A DNA stretch of 64,000 nucleotides from Isohypsibius dastychi. Taxonomy: Eukaryota > Tardigrada > Eutardigrada > Parachela > Isohypsibiidae. The stretch's first letter is position 1. Every line of letters starts with the position of its first letter. The notes beneath the pieces were generated by a model. That model ran no database searches, was not told the origin of the DNA, and saw only the letters and a program-made list of their open reading frames with translations. A program made the position numbers and the translations under genes. The stretch lies in NCBI GenBank assembly GCA_034696485.1, contig JAQIWT010000009.1, forward strand, positions 1 to 64,000. The letters are read 5' to 3'. Positions 25,696-37,900 of the stretch are shown here, one piece after another.

Positions 25696-27992
25696 ATGAA
25701 TTTTTCCTGTCTTAGTGGAATCGTACTATGGATGTCATTCATGAAAAGTGAGTTAAGTGATGGTTCAATTCTTTGACCATTGAAGCCGATTTCGAAAAGT
25801 TTGTTTTGATTTAGATGCTTATGCTGAGGTGGGCTACAGATCATCATTTCCTTTTTTAATTTTTTGTTTAATTATTTCGACCAACAGCTGGATGATTCTA
25901 CAATATCAGGCATTCCATGCGACGGTGGAGGTACTCATTTGACTCAATTTCGTGATCAAAGTTTGATTTAGCTTGGTTTGACAAATTAAACAGACACGCT
26001 GTTTGACTTCGAGCAAGGATTGTGTGGGATGACATTTGGGAAGAGTTCCAATAAACTGCAGTGGATTATAAGCTCGCCGGAACATGACGAGAATCCGTTT
26101 CTTCTACCACCAACTGATGTCTCAACAATGACGCCATCCGGTGAGTGTTTGCCTGTTTCAGTATCACAAGGATAATTTTACAAAGGCACGTCGACGTCGT
26201 GCACCAAAATAAATCGATCTTCCCAAAGGAGACTTTGCATGAATCAAGTGTTCAATTCCATTCTACTTTGCAGGGCGATATTTGAGGTCAATGAAACACA
26301 ATGCGACAAACTACTACGAAGACTCGTACATAAGAACACCAACTTACAAAGCTCAGACAAAGCCCAAGTGCCTGCAGTTCTTCTATTGGTTGACAACCGA
26401 CACCCAGACCACCTGGTCTGGAAGCGCCGATTATTTGCAAGTTTATCTAGCTACGGATAAGCTCTGGGTGCAACAGAAAAAAATATCTGTTAATATGGGA
26501 CCGCGCTGGAATCGTGCGTTTTCGACGTTTCTAGGCACTTCAGATCATCACATCCAGTTTCATTCTCGCGTAACCTCATTCAATACCTACATTGCACTGG
26601 TACAATTTGCAAAGTCATGTCTAGCTCAGTCACATGCCACTCAGGTTGCCAATCAATCTTGCCTTTTCAGGATGACATAAGTGTGACTTCTGGCCCATGC
26701 CACGAGAGCCATGAGCTCGCATGCAGCTTCGACTCAGGTACATTCTGTGACTGGCGGAATGTAGGTGAAAGTGGTGGTCCCGGATTCATCGACTGGGTTA
26801 CAGAGAGGTAAGGGTTGTTTGACAGTCTTTTCATCATCGTTTCAGAATCAAGGAAGCATGGCTTATGCAGTACTGTGCTTTGCAGCTGGCAGGCTAAATG
26901 AGCGTTGTTTAGGTGGTAGGTGACGTTTCGTTACTTGAAGAGATCAAGCTCAGCTTCAGATAGAACTGATTCAGAAGAATCGTGGAACGAGTTGACTCAG
27001 ACAGTCGACTCGAAATGTGGACTCAAGTTTAAGCAGCAAGAACCGTTCTGTCGACCAGAGGAATTCAAAACAAGTTAATCAGAAGTTCAGTGAGCTAGAA
27101 ACTGCCCACTTCCGATAAATCTCAATAGCGCCAGTTTGGGATTTGTAAGTAGTATTGCAACGAAAAGATAAACTTAGTGGATGCAAAAAGAAGACTAAAT
27201 TAGTCAGTGAGATTTTTTCCGGTAGAATCCAATTTCGGTTCAGGCATTCTGATTCAGAAATACAGTTAATATGTTAAGTGAGCACATGTTAGACCGAGAT
27301 TAATTTGAACGGGTGAACAGCACGCAACTTTGACATCAAGGTTATATCAGTTGTTTTTACAGGAATGCCGAAGGAAATGGGTACTATGCAAAGGTAGAAG
27401 GTCGTTCGGGTTCGCAACCTGGTGACATCGCGTGGCTCATTTCGCCAGTCTACCCCGGGTATTCGTGTCACACTTTCTGGTGAGCGTGATGCAGGTCAAT
27501 TACAGAGTACTAGAACTTTTAACCTACCGAACTTTGTATTCTGGAGGTTTTACAAGGGTGGCAATAGCCAGAATGTGCCGGCCCTGCGCATTAAACATCA
27601 TGATATCAGCTCAAATGATACATACGTGAAATGGCGTCTTGAGAGAGGGCAGGTCGGTCAATGGATTTGGGGAGAATTCTCTCTCAACACCGACAGTGCC
27701 CATGAGGTCAGCTTTTTGACTAACTGTTCTGAGCCTGCATAGAGACCTTCTTCTTGTAGTTTATTATCGAAGTGGAAATGGGTGAAGATACTGAGGCCTT
27801 TGTTGCCATTGATGAGATCCGTTTTGTAGAAACCAAACCTAATCGACGTTGTGGACGTAAGAATGATTTTGCTCAGGTTGCTTTTGGTCTTCAATTACGG
27901 TTCTTACAGCACTTGTTAAGCCGTACGAAGCTGACCCAAATTGGGTTCCTGCGACTAGCATAACACCTTTAACGAGCAGCGATGAGATGTGA
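25696..27992 (+). CDS. Secreted two-MAM protein derived from a giant-gene copy (8 exons, 372 aa)
   Basis: Exons 25696-25747, 25994-26140, 26274-26599, 26671-26807, 27363-27479, 27547-27706, 27760-27856 and 27910-27992; every join is GT-AG and keeps frame to the TGA. Exon 1 encodes a signal peptide (MNFSCLSGIVLWMSFMK) resembling the signal exon of giant 2. The rest corresponds to MAM17 (DFEQGLCGM) and MAM18 (CSFDSGTFCDW) of the giants, followed by the start of the Ser/Thr/Pro linker, where it stops (TSITPLTSSDEM). There is no membrane helix, so the product should be secreted. MAM17 has lost its first cysteine (LFDFE instead of C-x-FE). MAM18 is shortened between DWVTER and GNGYYAK. It is read as an internally deleted third copy of the giant gene; an intact frame over eight exons argues against a pseudogene. 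Confidence 0.75.
25888..25930 (+). pseudogene. Relict exon (end of MAM16) inside intron 1 of the two-MAM gene
   Basis: After a good acceptor AG, this 43-base stretch reads LDDSTISGIPCDGG and is followed by a GT donor. It matches the exon closing MAM16 in giant 1 near 19506 (LDDISLSDEPCDNGG). Including it after the signal exon would break the frame (phase 1 into phase 0, immediate TGA), so it is probably skipped. Confidence 0.65.
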
Positions 27993-28939
27993 ACTGATTG
28001 CTCTTCACATCCATATTCGTCAGAATTTGGACTCATGTTTCTTTCTGTCGTCCGTCCATGTTTTAAAGTCGCAAATCTCGTCTATAATTTCAAGTTTTAA
28101 ACTGATTGCGTGGCCTGGAGATAAACTCATGTTGTTGCATGGGCCAGCTTGAGGCAGCATATTTTCATGACCTAAACTGTGATCGAACCGAGGCATTCCG
28201 AAACTAAGTTTAGAATTCACTGAGATGCACTGAAACCACAGAAAAACTCGTCATTACCCTGTTCACAGTGGAAATTTTGTTGAAGTACCGGGTGGTTTAG
28301 GGTGGTCTGGTTCTTGACACTGATTTGCTTGGAAGATTCCACTCACGAGTGGCTCTGCTAAGTCAGAGTATGCAGTTTGTACCTCCAGCGTTTTCAAACG
28401 TACCAAACTAGTAACCAGTTCATCAACCTGAACCACAGCCTCTTTAGACTCCTCGCAATCGTATATCAAGGTGTTGGCTGTTGATCACTTTCACATTTCT
28501 TCTGTCAGAAAAGGGAAGGCAACTTTCAAAATTTATCGGCGATGTATTAGCGAAATTGATTGGTACGAACTTTGACCGGCCGCAAATATTCAGTAACCCG
28601 TCAATACGGGTGAAGCTGTTCATTGTAATGTCTCCACCGTTATCACTTGTGCTCGACTTCGTAACGTCTTCTTCCAGTCACACATAGCACATTGGTTGGC
28701 ATTCACGAAAGCAGAATATCTGATAGTAACAGATAAGTGGGACACAAGAAGAATCTGTTGCCGCATACCATTGTCCTGTTCAGACAGAGAAGTTTCCGGT
28801 TTTCACCTTCAGAACTTAGTTTGCGCTAATGCAGCGTAGCAAATCTTCATATTGCTTTTAAAGAATGGGTTTTTCTGGTCTCAGCAGGTTCTGAAAGCCG
28901 TGATTTTGTGTGAGAATTTGTGAAATTGCGAATCTTGGG
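27993..28939. other. Intergenic upstream of giant 2
   Basis: No gene recognised. A minus-strand open frame at 28263-28469 has no domain or splice support. The promoter of giant 2 should lie towards the right end. Confidence 0.4.
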
Positions 28940-31900
28940 ATGGAGTGGTTTTATCATTTATTCATTGGATTTGCTGTTTGGATTTCGTTTTTTAGAGGTG
29001 GGATTACAAAACCATGTTAATCCTTCCTCACGTTTATAATTTTGTTCTGATTGATTTCATACAGATGTGCTGTCCGAAACTGGGGATGTTAAGTTTACAT
29101 GTGATTTCGAGGTTGACCAATGTGATATGCGGTCTACTAATGGGGGTGGAGGAGCAACCATTGAGAGGCGTTTAAGAAGGCCGACTGACACCGTAGTCAT
29201 ACCGCGTCGCGACAACGAAAATGGTGAGATTGTTCATCCGGAACACCTGCATCGAAAACTACCAAGGTTTAACCGAATAAACGAGTTGAACGTATTAAAG
29301 CAACCGCATTCAAAAAAATTCAAGCTTCCAGGTGTTGACTCTTTTGTCCTTTGGATGAACAATTAAGGTTTCATTTTTTTTTCAACGTTGATTTGAAACA
29401 GTTGTGATTTCGGAGTGAAGGTGGATCGATTATTGTACTTTAGGTCAATACTACATTTTTCGGGATTTCACCAACTCGAACTTCATAGAGAGAGAACCGA
29501 CGATATCAACTCTCGAGATCCCGCTGTCTTCTCCCGCTCCCCACTGTATTCGCTTCTGGATGTACATGAGAGCAGACTTGAAGCATAAGGCATCAGTTGA
29601 AGCGGTGTATAAGAGCCCCAACTCTCAGCAGGTTCTGGAAGAGTTCGCTGCTGTCAATGCGCCAACTTGGACTTGGCGGTCCATCAACTTTGCACCTCAA
29701 AAAAGCTTTAGCGTACGAACAGCTGTTACGTCGTTGCTCGCATGTCATGATGTCTCCATTTGCAGATCCGATTCAAACTTACGATTCTGCCCTTGAGCAA
29801 TGATAAAACTGTTGGTTGGGCTGCTGACGAGATCGAAGTTGTCGAAGGCCTGTGTCCCCGGGAAGGTAACGATAAGAATCGAAACGTGACCTCTGTTCGT
29901 TGTCAATATTCGTATATCGACTCTGACATAGACAAGCTAGCATATATTGTGCCCGATCGTTCCCGAGCATGAAAAGCAATTTGTTGAGTTATTTTTCGCG
30001 GCAAGACCACGTCTTGATGGTCCCCAGTGTGAACGTTCAGCCAGTTTTTTACAGTGATCTTCGTTCAGTACAAAAATTGTGTTTTTCTGTAGTGCCGGAC
30101 GAGGATAATATTTCATGTGATTTCGAGGAGGGTGACTGCGGCTATACTGTTTTCGGTGATCAGCAACAACTCAATTGGACATTGGGCAGCGGTTCGAGTT
30201 CAAACGGACCAAATCAGGACAGTACCTATCACTCCACAGAAGGTACTCCAATCATCTCGAACTTCTGATCACATGTTCGTCCAGTCATATTTTCAAAAAG
30301 GTCACTACATGTTCGTTGAGTACATGTCACGACCCAGTCCACCTGGCTTCACTTCGATGCTCATGTCCCCTGAACAAGTGGTCAATGAACCGAGTTGTCT
30401 ATCATACTTTTACAGAATCAGTACAGACAATCAATGGGACAGGATTGCATTGAATGTTGGGTTTGGAACGAGTACGATCGGGCATTCATTTGCCCATGGC
30501 GATAAATGGGTACTTGGAACGCTTCCTATAACCCCTACAGGGTCAGCAGAGAGCGTAAGTATACTTCAATAGCACCACGATTGTTTGAATGACATTATTT
30601 TTGTGTATTATGTGTGCAGGTATCGTTCTTCGTGGTAGACGTTGCAGGACTATCAGGTCACGTGGCTGTGGATGACATCAGCTTGATTGCTGGTGCTTGT
30701 CAGATCTCGGGTAAACCAGCCACAAACAAAAATTAAGTAGTTTGTTTAACGTGTTATCTTAGGTTCCTGTAACTTCGGAGGCACAGCTGGTGCTAACGAG
30801 TATTGCGGGTGGCAAGCTGTGACAGATGACCTTTCGGTCAATATGATATGGATGTCTGGAAAACCGGTTACTGGTTCAACTGGAGTTCTCCAACCAAACA
30901 GTATGACTCCGTAGCAATTTGTTCTTAAAACTCAGTCAGAAACTGACTGTGCCTTCCAGACTTTATTTATTTCACTGGTGGAAGAGGATCAGGGCATATG
31001 GCGAGATCGAGAGCTGTTCTGTACAGTCAGGAGCTGCAACCGTCGCAAGCTCGATGCATGACCTTTGAGTACTTTTTCGGATTGTCCAAAGTTGCCGAGA
31101 TCAAAATCTATCAGACAAATGAAAACCAAGAGCAGACATTGTTGTGGCAACATGATGGTACACTGGGAGCGGACGAAACCGTTGGTAAATACGGCTGGAG
31201 TTTGGCAAGAGTCAACTTGACTTCAAGCAGCCTTGCACCATTCACGGTAAGTCACCAAATGACGCTCCGTTTTCTGTTCTGTGTGGCAATTCAGTTTGTT
31301 CTCTCTGGAGTGAATTTCGGATGTACTTCACATGAGTTTCTGATTGTCTTTTGTAGGTGCAAATCGAGGGTCACATTTTCCAAGAGATCAGCTTGACTTA
31401 CGTCGTGGGAGTTGATAACATTGAGTTCATTGGGGCGGATTGCACTGGTATAGTCAAGTCATCTAGATAACAGCATTGTCTAGGAGTGACGTCTTTTATT
31501 CCAGTGGTCCCTCCCTCTGCTGTACCCCGGCCTGTAGTGACACCTCCAATTCCAGCTTCTGGTATGGCTCTTAGTTATGTTTGGTTGGTCTAGAAGATTC
31601 ACTGATTTGGTTTTTTAGTCGCGGTCTGTAATTTTGACAATGATCTCACCATCGAGAAGTGTGGTTTTATTGCCGATGAGGAGAACGCAACGCTCTTGTG
31701 GAGAAAGCGAAATGGCAACTCTCCTGCACAGACAGATGACGAGCCACCAGTCGACCAACAATATGCTCCAGACCACGATCACACCACTTCAGAGATTTTC
31801 GGCAACTATCTGTACTTTCAATCTCCAGCTGATGTGCAACCTGGTGCATTTGCTCGAGAAATATCTCCGGTGTACACGAAAGACAAACCTGAAGAACGTC

Positions 31901-34900
31901 AATGTTTGCGGTGAGTGAGAACTATACGCCGCACGGACAACCATTCTTATCGGATTGCTTCTTCGAACTAGATTTTGGTATATCTATCACGCAAAATCAA
32001 CGACTGATGGAGAGTTCAATGTTCTGATCAGAACAACTGACGGGAGGGAATCAGTAGCTTGGACCAACCGCCGAAAAGAGTCGTTCGAAACATACGAATG
32101 GGCTTTGGGAAGGCTGGTCGAACCGTTCAGTTCAGAGGGCTTTCAGATCATCTTCGAGGCCAAAGCACTGAAGAGTGGAGGTTACGTATCCGTTGCACTT
32201 GATGACGTCACGGTCGACAGCAAGAACTGTGCATCATTCCGTAAGTTGGACATGTAATACGACACTGTCTGAACCTGTGAACTTATCCTGTGTTGTAGTG
32301 TGTGATTTCGAAGAGGGAATGTGTAATTGGGAGAACAGAGCAGTAGGCTCTTACTACAACGCACCTAATCCAGACTTCACTCCAGCGCTCTGGGAATACG
32401 GAAATGCGGCCCTACTGGGATCTGAGTTTGCTGATCGCGGACTCTTCCTGTACACCCCTGTCTCTACCGCAACTCCTAACAATGCGCAGGCAATGTTGTA
32501 CCACGGTGAAATTATCACCAGTTCCAATACCAAAGCGTGCATGACATTCGACTATTACACACCCAACGTCAGTGACGCGTATATTCAAGTAGTGAGAGTC
32601 ACTGGATCGGCTTTCGGCAACCCGGAGCAATACGTCGGTACCCCGGTCTGGACGAGTCTGAAATCATCTCAGACTGGTTGGCAGAAAGGGCAGGTATTCC
32701 TCGAAGACGATGACGAACCTTGGACGGTAATCAGTTCGAGCCTGCGCCTAGAAACACATGAAGAAAAGTGGTGTGCGTTTCAGGCCCTCTTCATCGGATT
32801 CGCAAACCCACAAAATAACACCTACCTCCTCTCTCCGTTGTCAACTTACGTGCTGGCTGTTGACTCCATAGCAGTGACGTCAGCGACGACAGCTGCTCAG
32901 TGCAAGAACCTGCCAGCTACTAGTGTGGTGCCTACTACTGTTGCGCCGATGACCTCCACAACGAGACCAACTACCAGCCCAGGCGCATTATTGCTTTCAT
33001 GTAATTTCAATGAAGACTGGTGTGGCTTTCAAGTTGCAAGTGGTTCACTCTGGAGAAAGACCAACCGGAAAGATCCCAGCACATTTGCGGATCAAGTGCC
33101 GGCTAGAAACACTGATAATCGTAAGTTATTGGCGTGGACTTTGGGTTGGTTGGAATGTCGTATATATTCACATTTCAGCGGATGAGTTTCTCTACATTGA
33201 ATACGATGCCTTCGTTCAGTTCTCGACTCAAGGCGCTGTAATCACACCAACCATCGCAAAAGGTTCATCCGTTACGGGGCATTACTGCATGCGGTTCTGG
33301 ATGTGGATGATGTCCGATGAAGGATTGGAGCTCGCAGTCCGCCTGAGAGAATCCTCTGGGCGTGAATATGACGTAGTTGTCTATGACGCAGAACTTTCCG
33401 ATGAACGGCTATGGTTTCAACACGAGGTCTCAATCGAGAATCAACTCGCATTCCAGGTATTTTGTTCACTCTTCACGCTGTAAATTTACTTCAGTCACAT
33501 TGTATTCTTGTATAGATCATGCTCAAAGCCACCATTGCACCAGAAGATCAGTATGCCTATTTGGCAATCGACGACTTGTTACTCGAAGCTGGGAAATGTT
33601 CCGAAGATCGTAAGCAGAAGCGGTAAATACACTTTCTGTCATCTCCAAATCTTAACTTGCTTAGCAATGCCTACCCCTGATGGAAGCGTCAGTTGTAACT
33701 TTGAAGAAGACGACTGTGGCTATTTGGCCAAAGGTGACACCCAGTATCTCACCTGGACCCGGCGAAATCGTCAGTCCATTTCATCACAAGATTTCCTGTT
33801 GGTCTACTTGTCGCCTGCGGAAGACACAACGTACCACACTGCAGACGGTAATTTGTCAGCACTCACTAACTGACTGCGTAACGGAAATTCAAAAATGGAT
33901 AATATTGCAGGACATTTTGTCTTTGCTTATTTTGGAGACAACACAGATGCTATCCCACAAAACACCCGCAAAAGTGCAGTGTATCTATCGCCGTCCTACT
34001 CAGTCAAAGGACCTCAGTGTGTGTCGTTCTTCCATCAGCTCAATAAACAGAAAAACGTCGCAAACGGACCTACGCTTCGAGTATCCGTGGAAGGGGCTGA
34101 CGATCTCTTCGTATCATCCGAAGATCGAGATAAAGAATGGATTCTTGTCCGGCGACCCGTTACACCAAGAAACCCTAACCAAGAGTTTCAGTTACAGGTA
34201 CATGTGATCGCTTTTTGTTGCACATTACCGTGTTGAAGAAATTCGACATGACAGTTCAAATTTGACGCATCGGGAAGCTCTCGATCTCGAGGTGGAATTG
34301 CAATAGACGATATCACCATTAGTCCTGGATCTTGCACGAATCCCGGTGATTGCAAATTTGGCTCATTCAGTGCCAATTTCTGTTCATGGAAACCTCAACC
34401 GCAATCAGTACGTCACATGCTATGGGTGAACGGTCTACCAACCATCGGACCCCCAACAGAAAGTAACTTGTTTTTTCGGTGTCGCGCCTAAGTTCATTGA
34501 CTGACTCATAAGATTCCAGGCGGATATATTTATTTCGAGGGTGGACGAACAAGCCCCAACCGGCCGCGTATGAAAGCTATCCTGTACAGTGAAGACATCG
34601 CTTCTCCACATGATAGTCTTTGCATGAGCTTTATGTATTACTTCAATTCAACGGGAGCAGCTGTTGTCCGTATTCATCAGGTTGAAACAGTCACTGAATC
34701 GAATCCCGTTTGGGAGCACTTTGGGCGTGGCGCTGCTAATACTTCGGCTGACGTGAATATCTGGAAACACGCAAAAATCCCGCTGAATGACTTCAAGGAT
34801 GACTTCATTGTACGTTTTTCTAAAGATCAATCGTGGAGTATTCCACCGATGAAGAATGCTTTTTTTCAGATCAAAATCGAAGGAGAAATCATTCGGGAGA

Positions 34901-37900
34901 CCGGTTTTCGATATTTCATGGCGATTGATGAGATACAGTTCCTCAATGCTCCTTGCGTTTGTATGTAGTACTTTGATTCAGATCATTCCGTTTCTGGTTG
35001 AACCCACTGCTTTGCTTCCCAGTGACTCCTGCTGATTCAGTTCCGCTACCTATAGTAAATCCCCCAGCTGATGACGAGCCCGGTACGATAGCTATGTCTG
35101 TGTGATAGAATCGTCTAATTCTGTCTCCATAGTGGAAATGTGCACATTCGATGACCGAGTTCCTGAGATGCCGATGTGCGACTGGACTCCAGAACCAAAT
35201 ACATGGAAACTGCAAAGGGGAGTCGACAACGCGTTCGACTCGATTATCCCGCCATTTGACCACACCAACTTGGAACCTTTCAGTGCGTACTGTTAACAAC
35301 TTTATAAGCTACGAATTTACAGATCTTATGCAGATAACTACATCTACTACAACCTTACTGGAAAGCCCATCGGTACATCAGGTTCTGTAACAACTATTCC
35401 ATACTCCCGTGAGAAACAAACAGACCCTCGTTGCGTACGTTTCTGGGCTCAGATTACTGGAGAAGACCGGGGCATATTCACTGTGACCTCAATCGACGAA
35501 AACGGACTTACAGCGCCTACGGTTCTGGTTACTGAGGAGGGAATCATACCAACGAAGGAGTGGATGCTTGGGAGCTTTCCTGAAACGACCACTAACAAGG
35601 AATTCAGACTCAAGTTCAGTTACGAGCTATCATACACAAGCGACCAGTCAGGCTTGGCGCTTGGCGGCATGGCTATTGATGACGTTTCCGTAGCTCACGA
35701 GCCATGCCATCCAATTGGTAAGTTACAAAATGTGGCAGTTGATAACGTCATAACATCTGTGTTCGCATAACATCCGTTGTTGAAAGGTAATTCTATGTTA
35801 CAGAGTGTTCGTTTGCTCATGGATCATGTGACTGGGAGAACTACTACGCAAATGGGATCCCTGATCAGCTGGACTGGGTTTTCGGAACGTCAGATGTCCT
35901 GCCGAGTCTGGATGATGGCATAGATCGGGGCTATTTTATGTATCTTCCAGTTGAAGCCGATACTCCAACGGCCATTGCATACCTTCGAAACCAGGGACTC
36001 ATGCCAGTTGGCGGCCCGAATTGTTTACACTTTGAGTTTCTCATCACAACCAGAGGAGCTGGTAGATTGAGTATTTGGCTGTATGAGCTTGATGCGTTCG
36101 GGGGATTCGAAGCCTCGCAGGTCTGGTATTCGGATGGTGACAAATTCGGAGAGTGGACTCAAGGTCAGGTCTACATCGCGCCACAACGGCGATGGACGGT
36201 AAGTTCAAATGTGAAGTGTTTATCCGCAGAGCAGACAATGAACTTCTTTCATTAACAGCTAATGATTGAGGGCCTCGCCAATCCGGCTGGTGTGTTGCTC
36301 GCTGCTAAACTTCATGGAATCGCAATCGATAACATCAGGGTCGATGATGTACCAGATATGGACCACTGCCCGAATATGCCTGTCGAAGTCATCCCAACAC
36401 TACCACCCACCACCAGAATTCCAACAACTCGAACAACAATGGGGATTACCACCAGAGCAAATACCGTGCGCACGACTACCACGGCTCAACCATTCCCGGA
36501 TGATGCCAACTGTGATTTCAACGACGCTTCCAATTCGTTTTGTGGCTGGTCTAACGAACAGGGAAATCAGTATAAATGGGAGATCGGAATGGGTATGACG
36601 ACTGGCCCGTTCAGTGGACCTGTTAACGGGGACAATTCCATTCCACAGAGAGGTAAGTGTTCCAAAAATGTCCGTTTATTTCACCAATTTGCATCGTTTC
36701 TCAGATGGGAAGTACGTATATCTCAATGCGCCAAATGTACCACAAGGTCGAAAAGTCAGGCTATTTTCACCTCTGCTACCGGCTGCTTCCAGCTACTGCA
36801 TGCGTTTCTTCTACAACATGAACGGCCAAGGGATAGAAAATCTCAACGTCTTCTATGTTCAAGAGGGACAGCAGTTCAGTCAGTCCTGGACAGCACCATT
36901 CAGTTTAGGGGGTGGCAACTTCGCTGATCAGTGGATTGGTGCGTCTTTCACACTGAGCGTTGCTCCGACCAAAGGGAAGACAGTCGTGATCGAGGCGATC
37001 AGAGGCTCAACAGATGCTTCTTACATTGGACTGGACGATATCACATTCACCAAAGGAAGATGTGAAGCTGCTGGTAATAGTACAAATTTTTGATCATATT
37101 TCCAAAATCTCACTTATTATTTCGCGTTCGAAGGGGATTGTGATTTCGAACAACATTCGTGCAACTACAACCACTTCACCACAAACTGGTTAAGAGAGGT
37201 CCCACAGAATCTTGGTTCCACACGACGCTCTATATATGCCGTTGCAACTGTCGACGATCAGAAAGCCCCGATAGCCGTGCTGCGCAGTGAAGTGCTAAAA
37301 GCCAACATCAACAGATGTTTCAGATTCAACATCTTGGCAATCAAAGGAAGTGCAACAGTCAGGATCAAGAGGCTAGATGTAAGGTAGAAGCTATCTTTGA
37401 CTCGTGAATGCAAAGTATTATTTCTTTTCCAGTACACAACTGCAGGCACTGTGGCCGAATATGTCATATGGCAGAACGTGATGAAATACGATCCGAATGT
37501 AGTGGCGCCACTAAGTGCACGTGCCGGTTATACATCGAACACACGGCATCAGGTAACTTGTGAATACAAGAGTGACTCTGAGAGCTCTTTTTATTGTGAG
37601 TAAATCATTCATATGCAGTATGCGTGTTTCTAGATTTCCATCGAGATTTCGGCTGGAAACGGAGCCGGGGAGACAAAAATTGGAATCGATGATGTATCCG
37701 TGTCGACAATTTCATGCGCAAGTGAGTCTGCACTTACATGTTCACGAAAACATGATAACGTTCCTCTTCTGCTTACAGCTATTCCAACTGAGGCTAACCC
37801 AAACTTAAGCACGACAGTGCAAACAACCATACCAACCACTCCAGTTCCAGTACCTCAAAATCGTACGTTTTCTTGACTGAAAGTATGGCTTGCCAATGCA

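Noticed and set aside
28263-28469. Minus-strand open frame upstream of giant 2
   Set aside because: No signal peptide, domain or splice partners. Its length is within chance expectation for this base composition.
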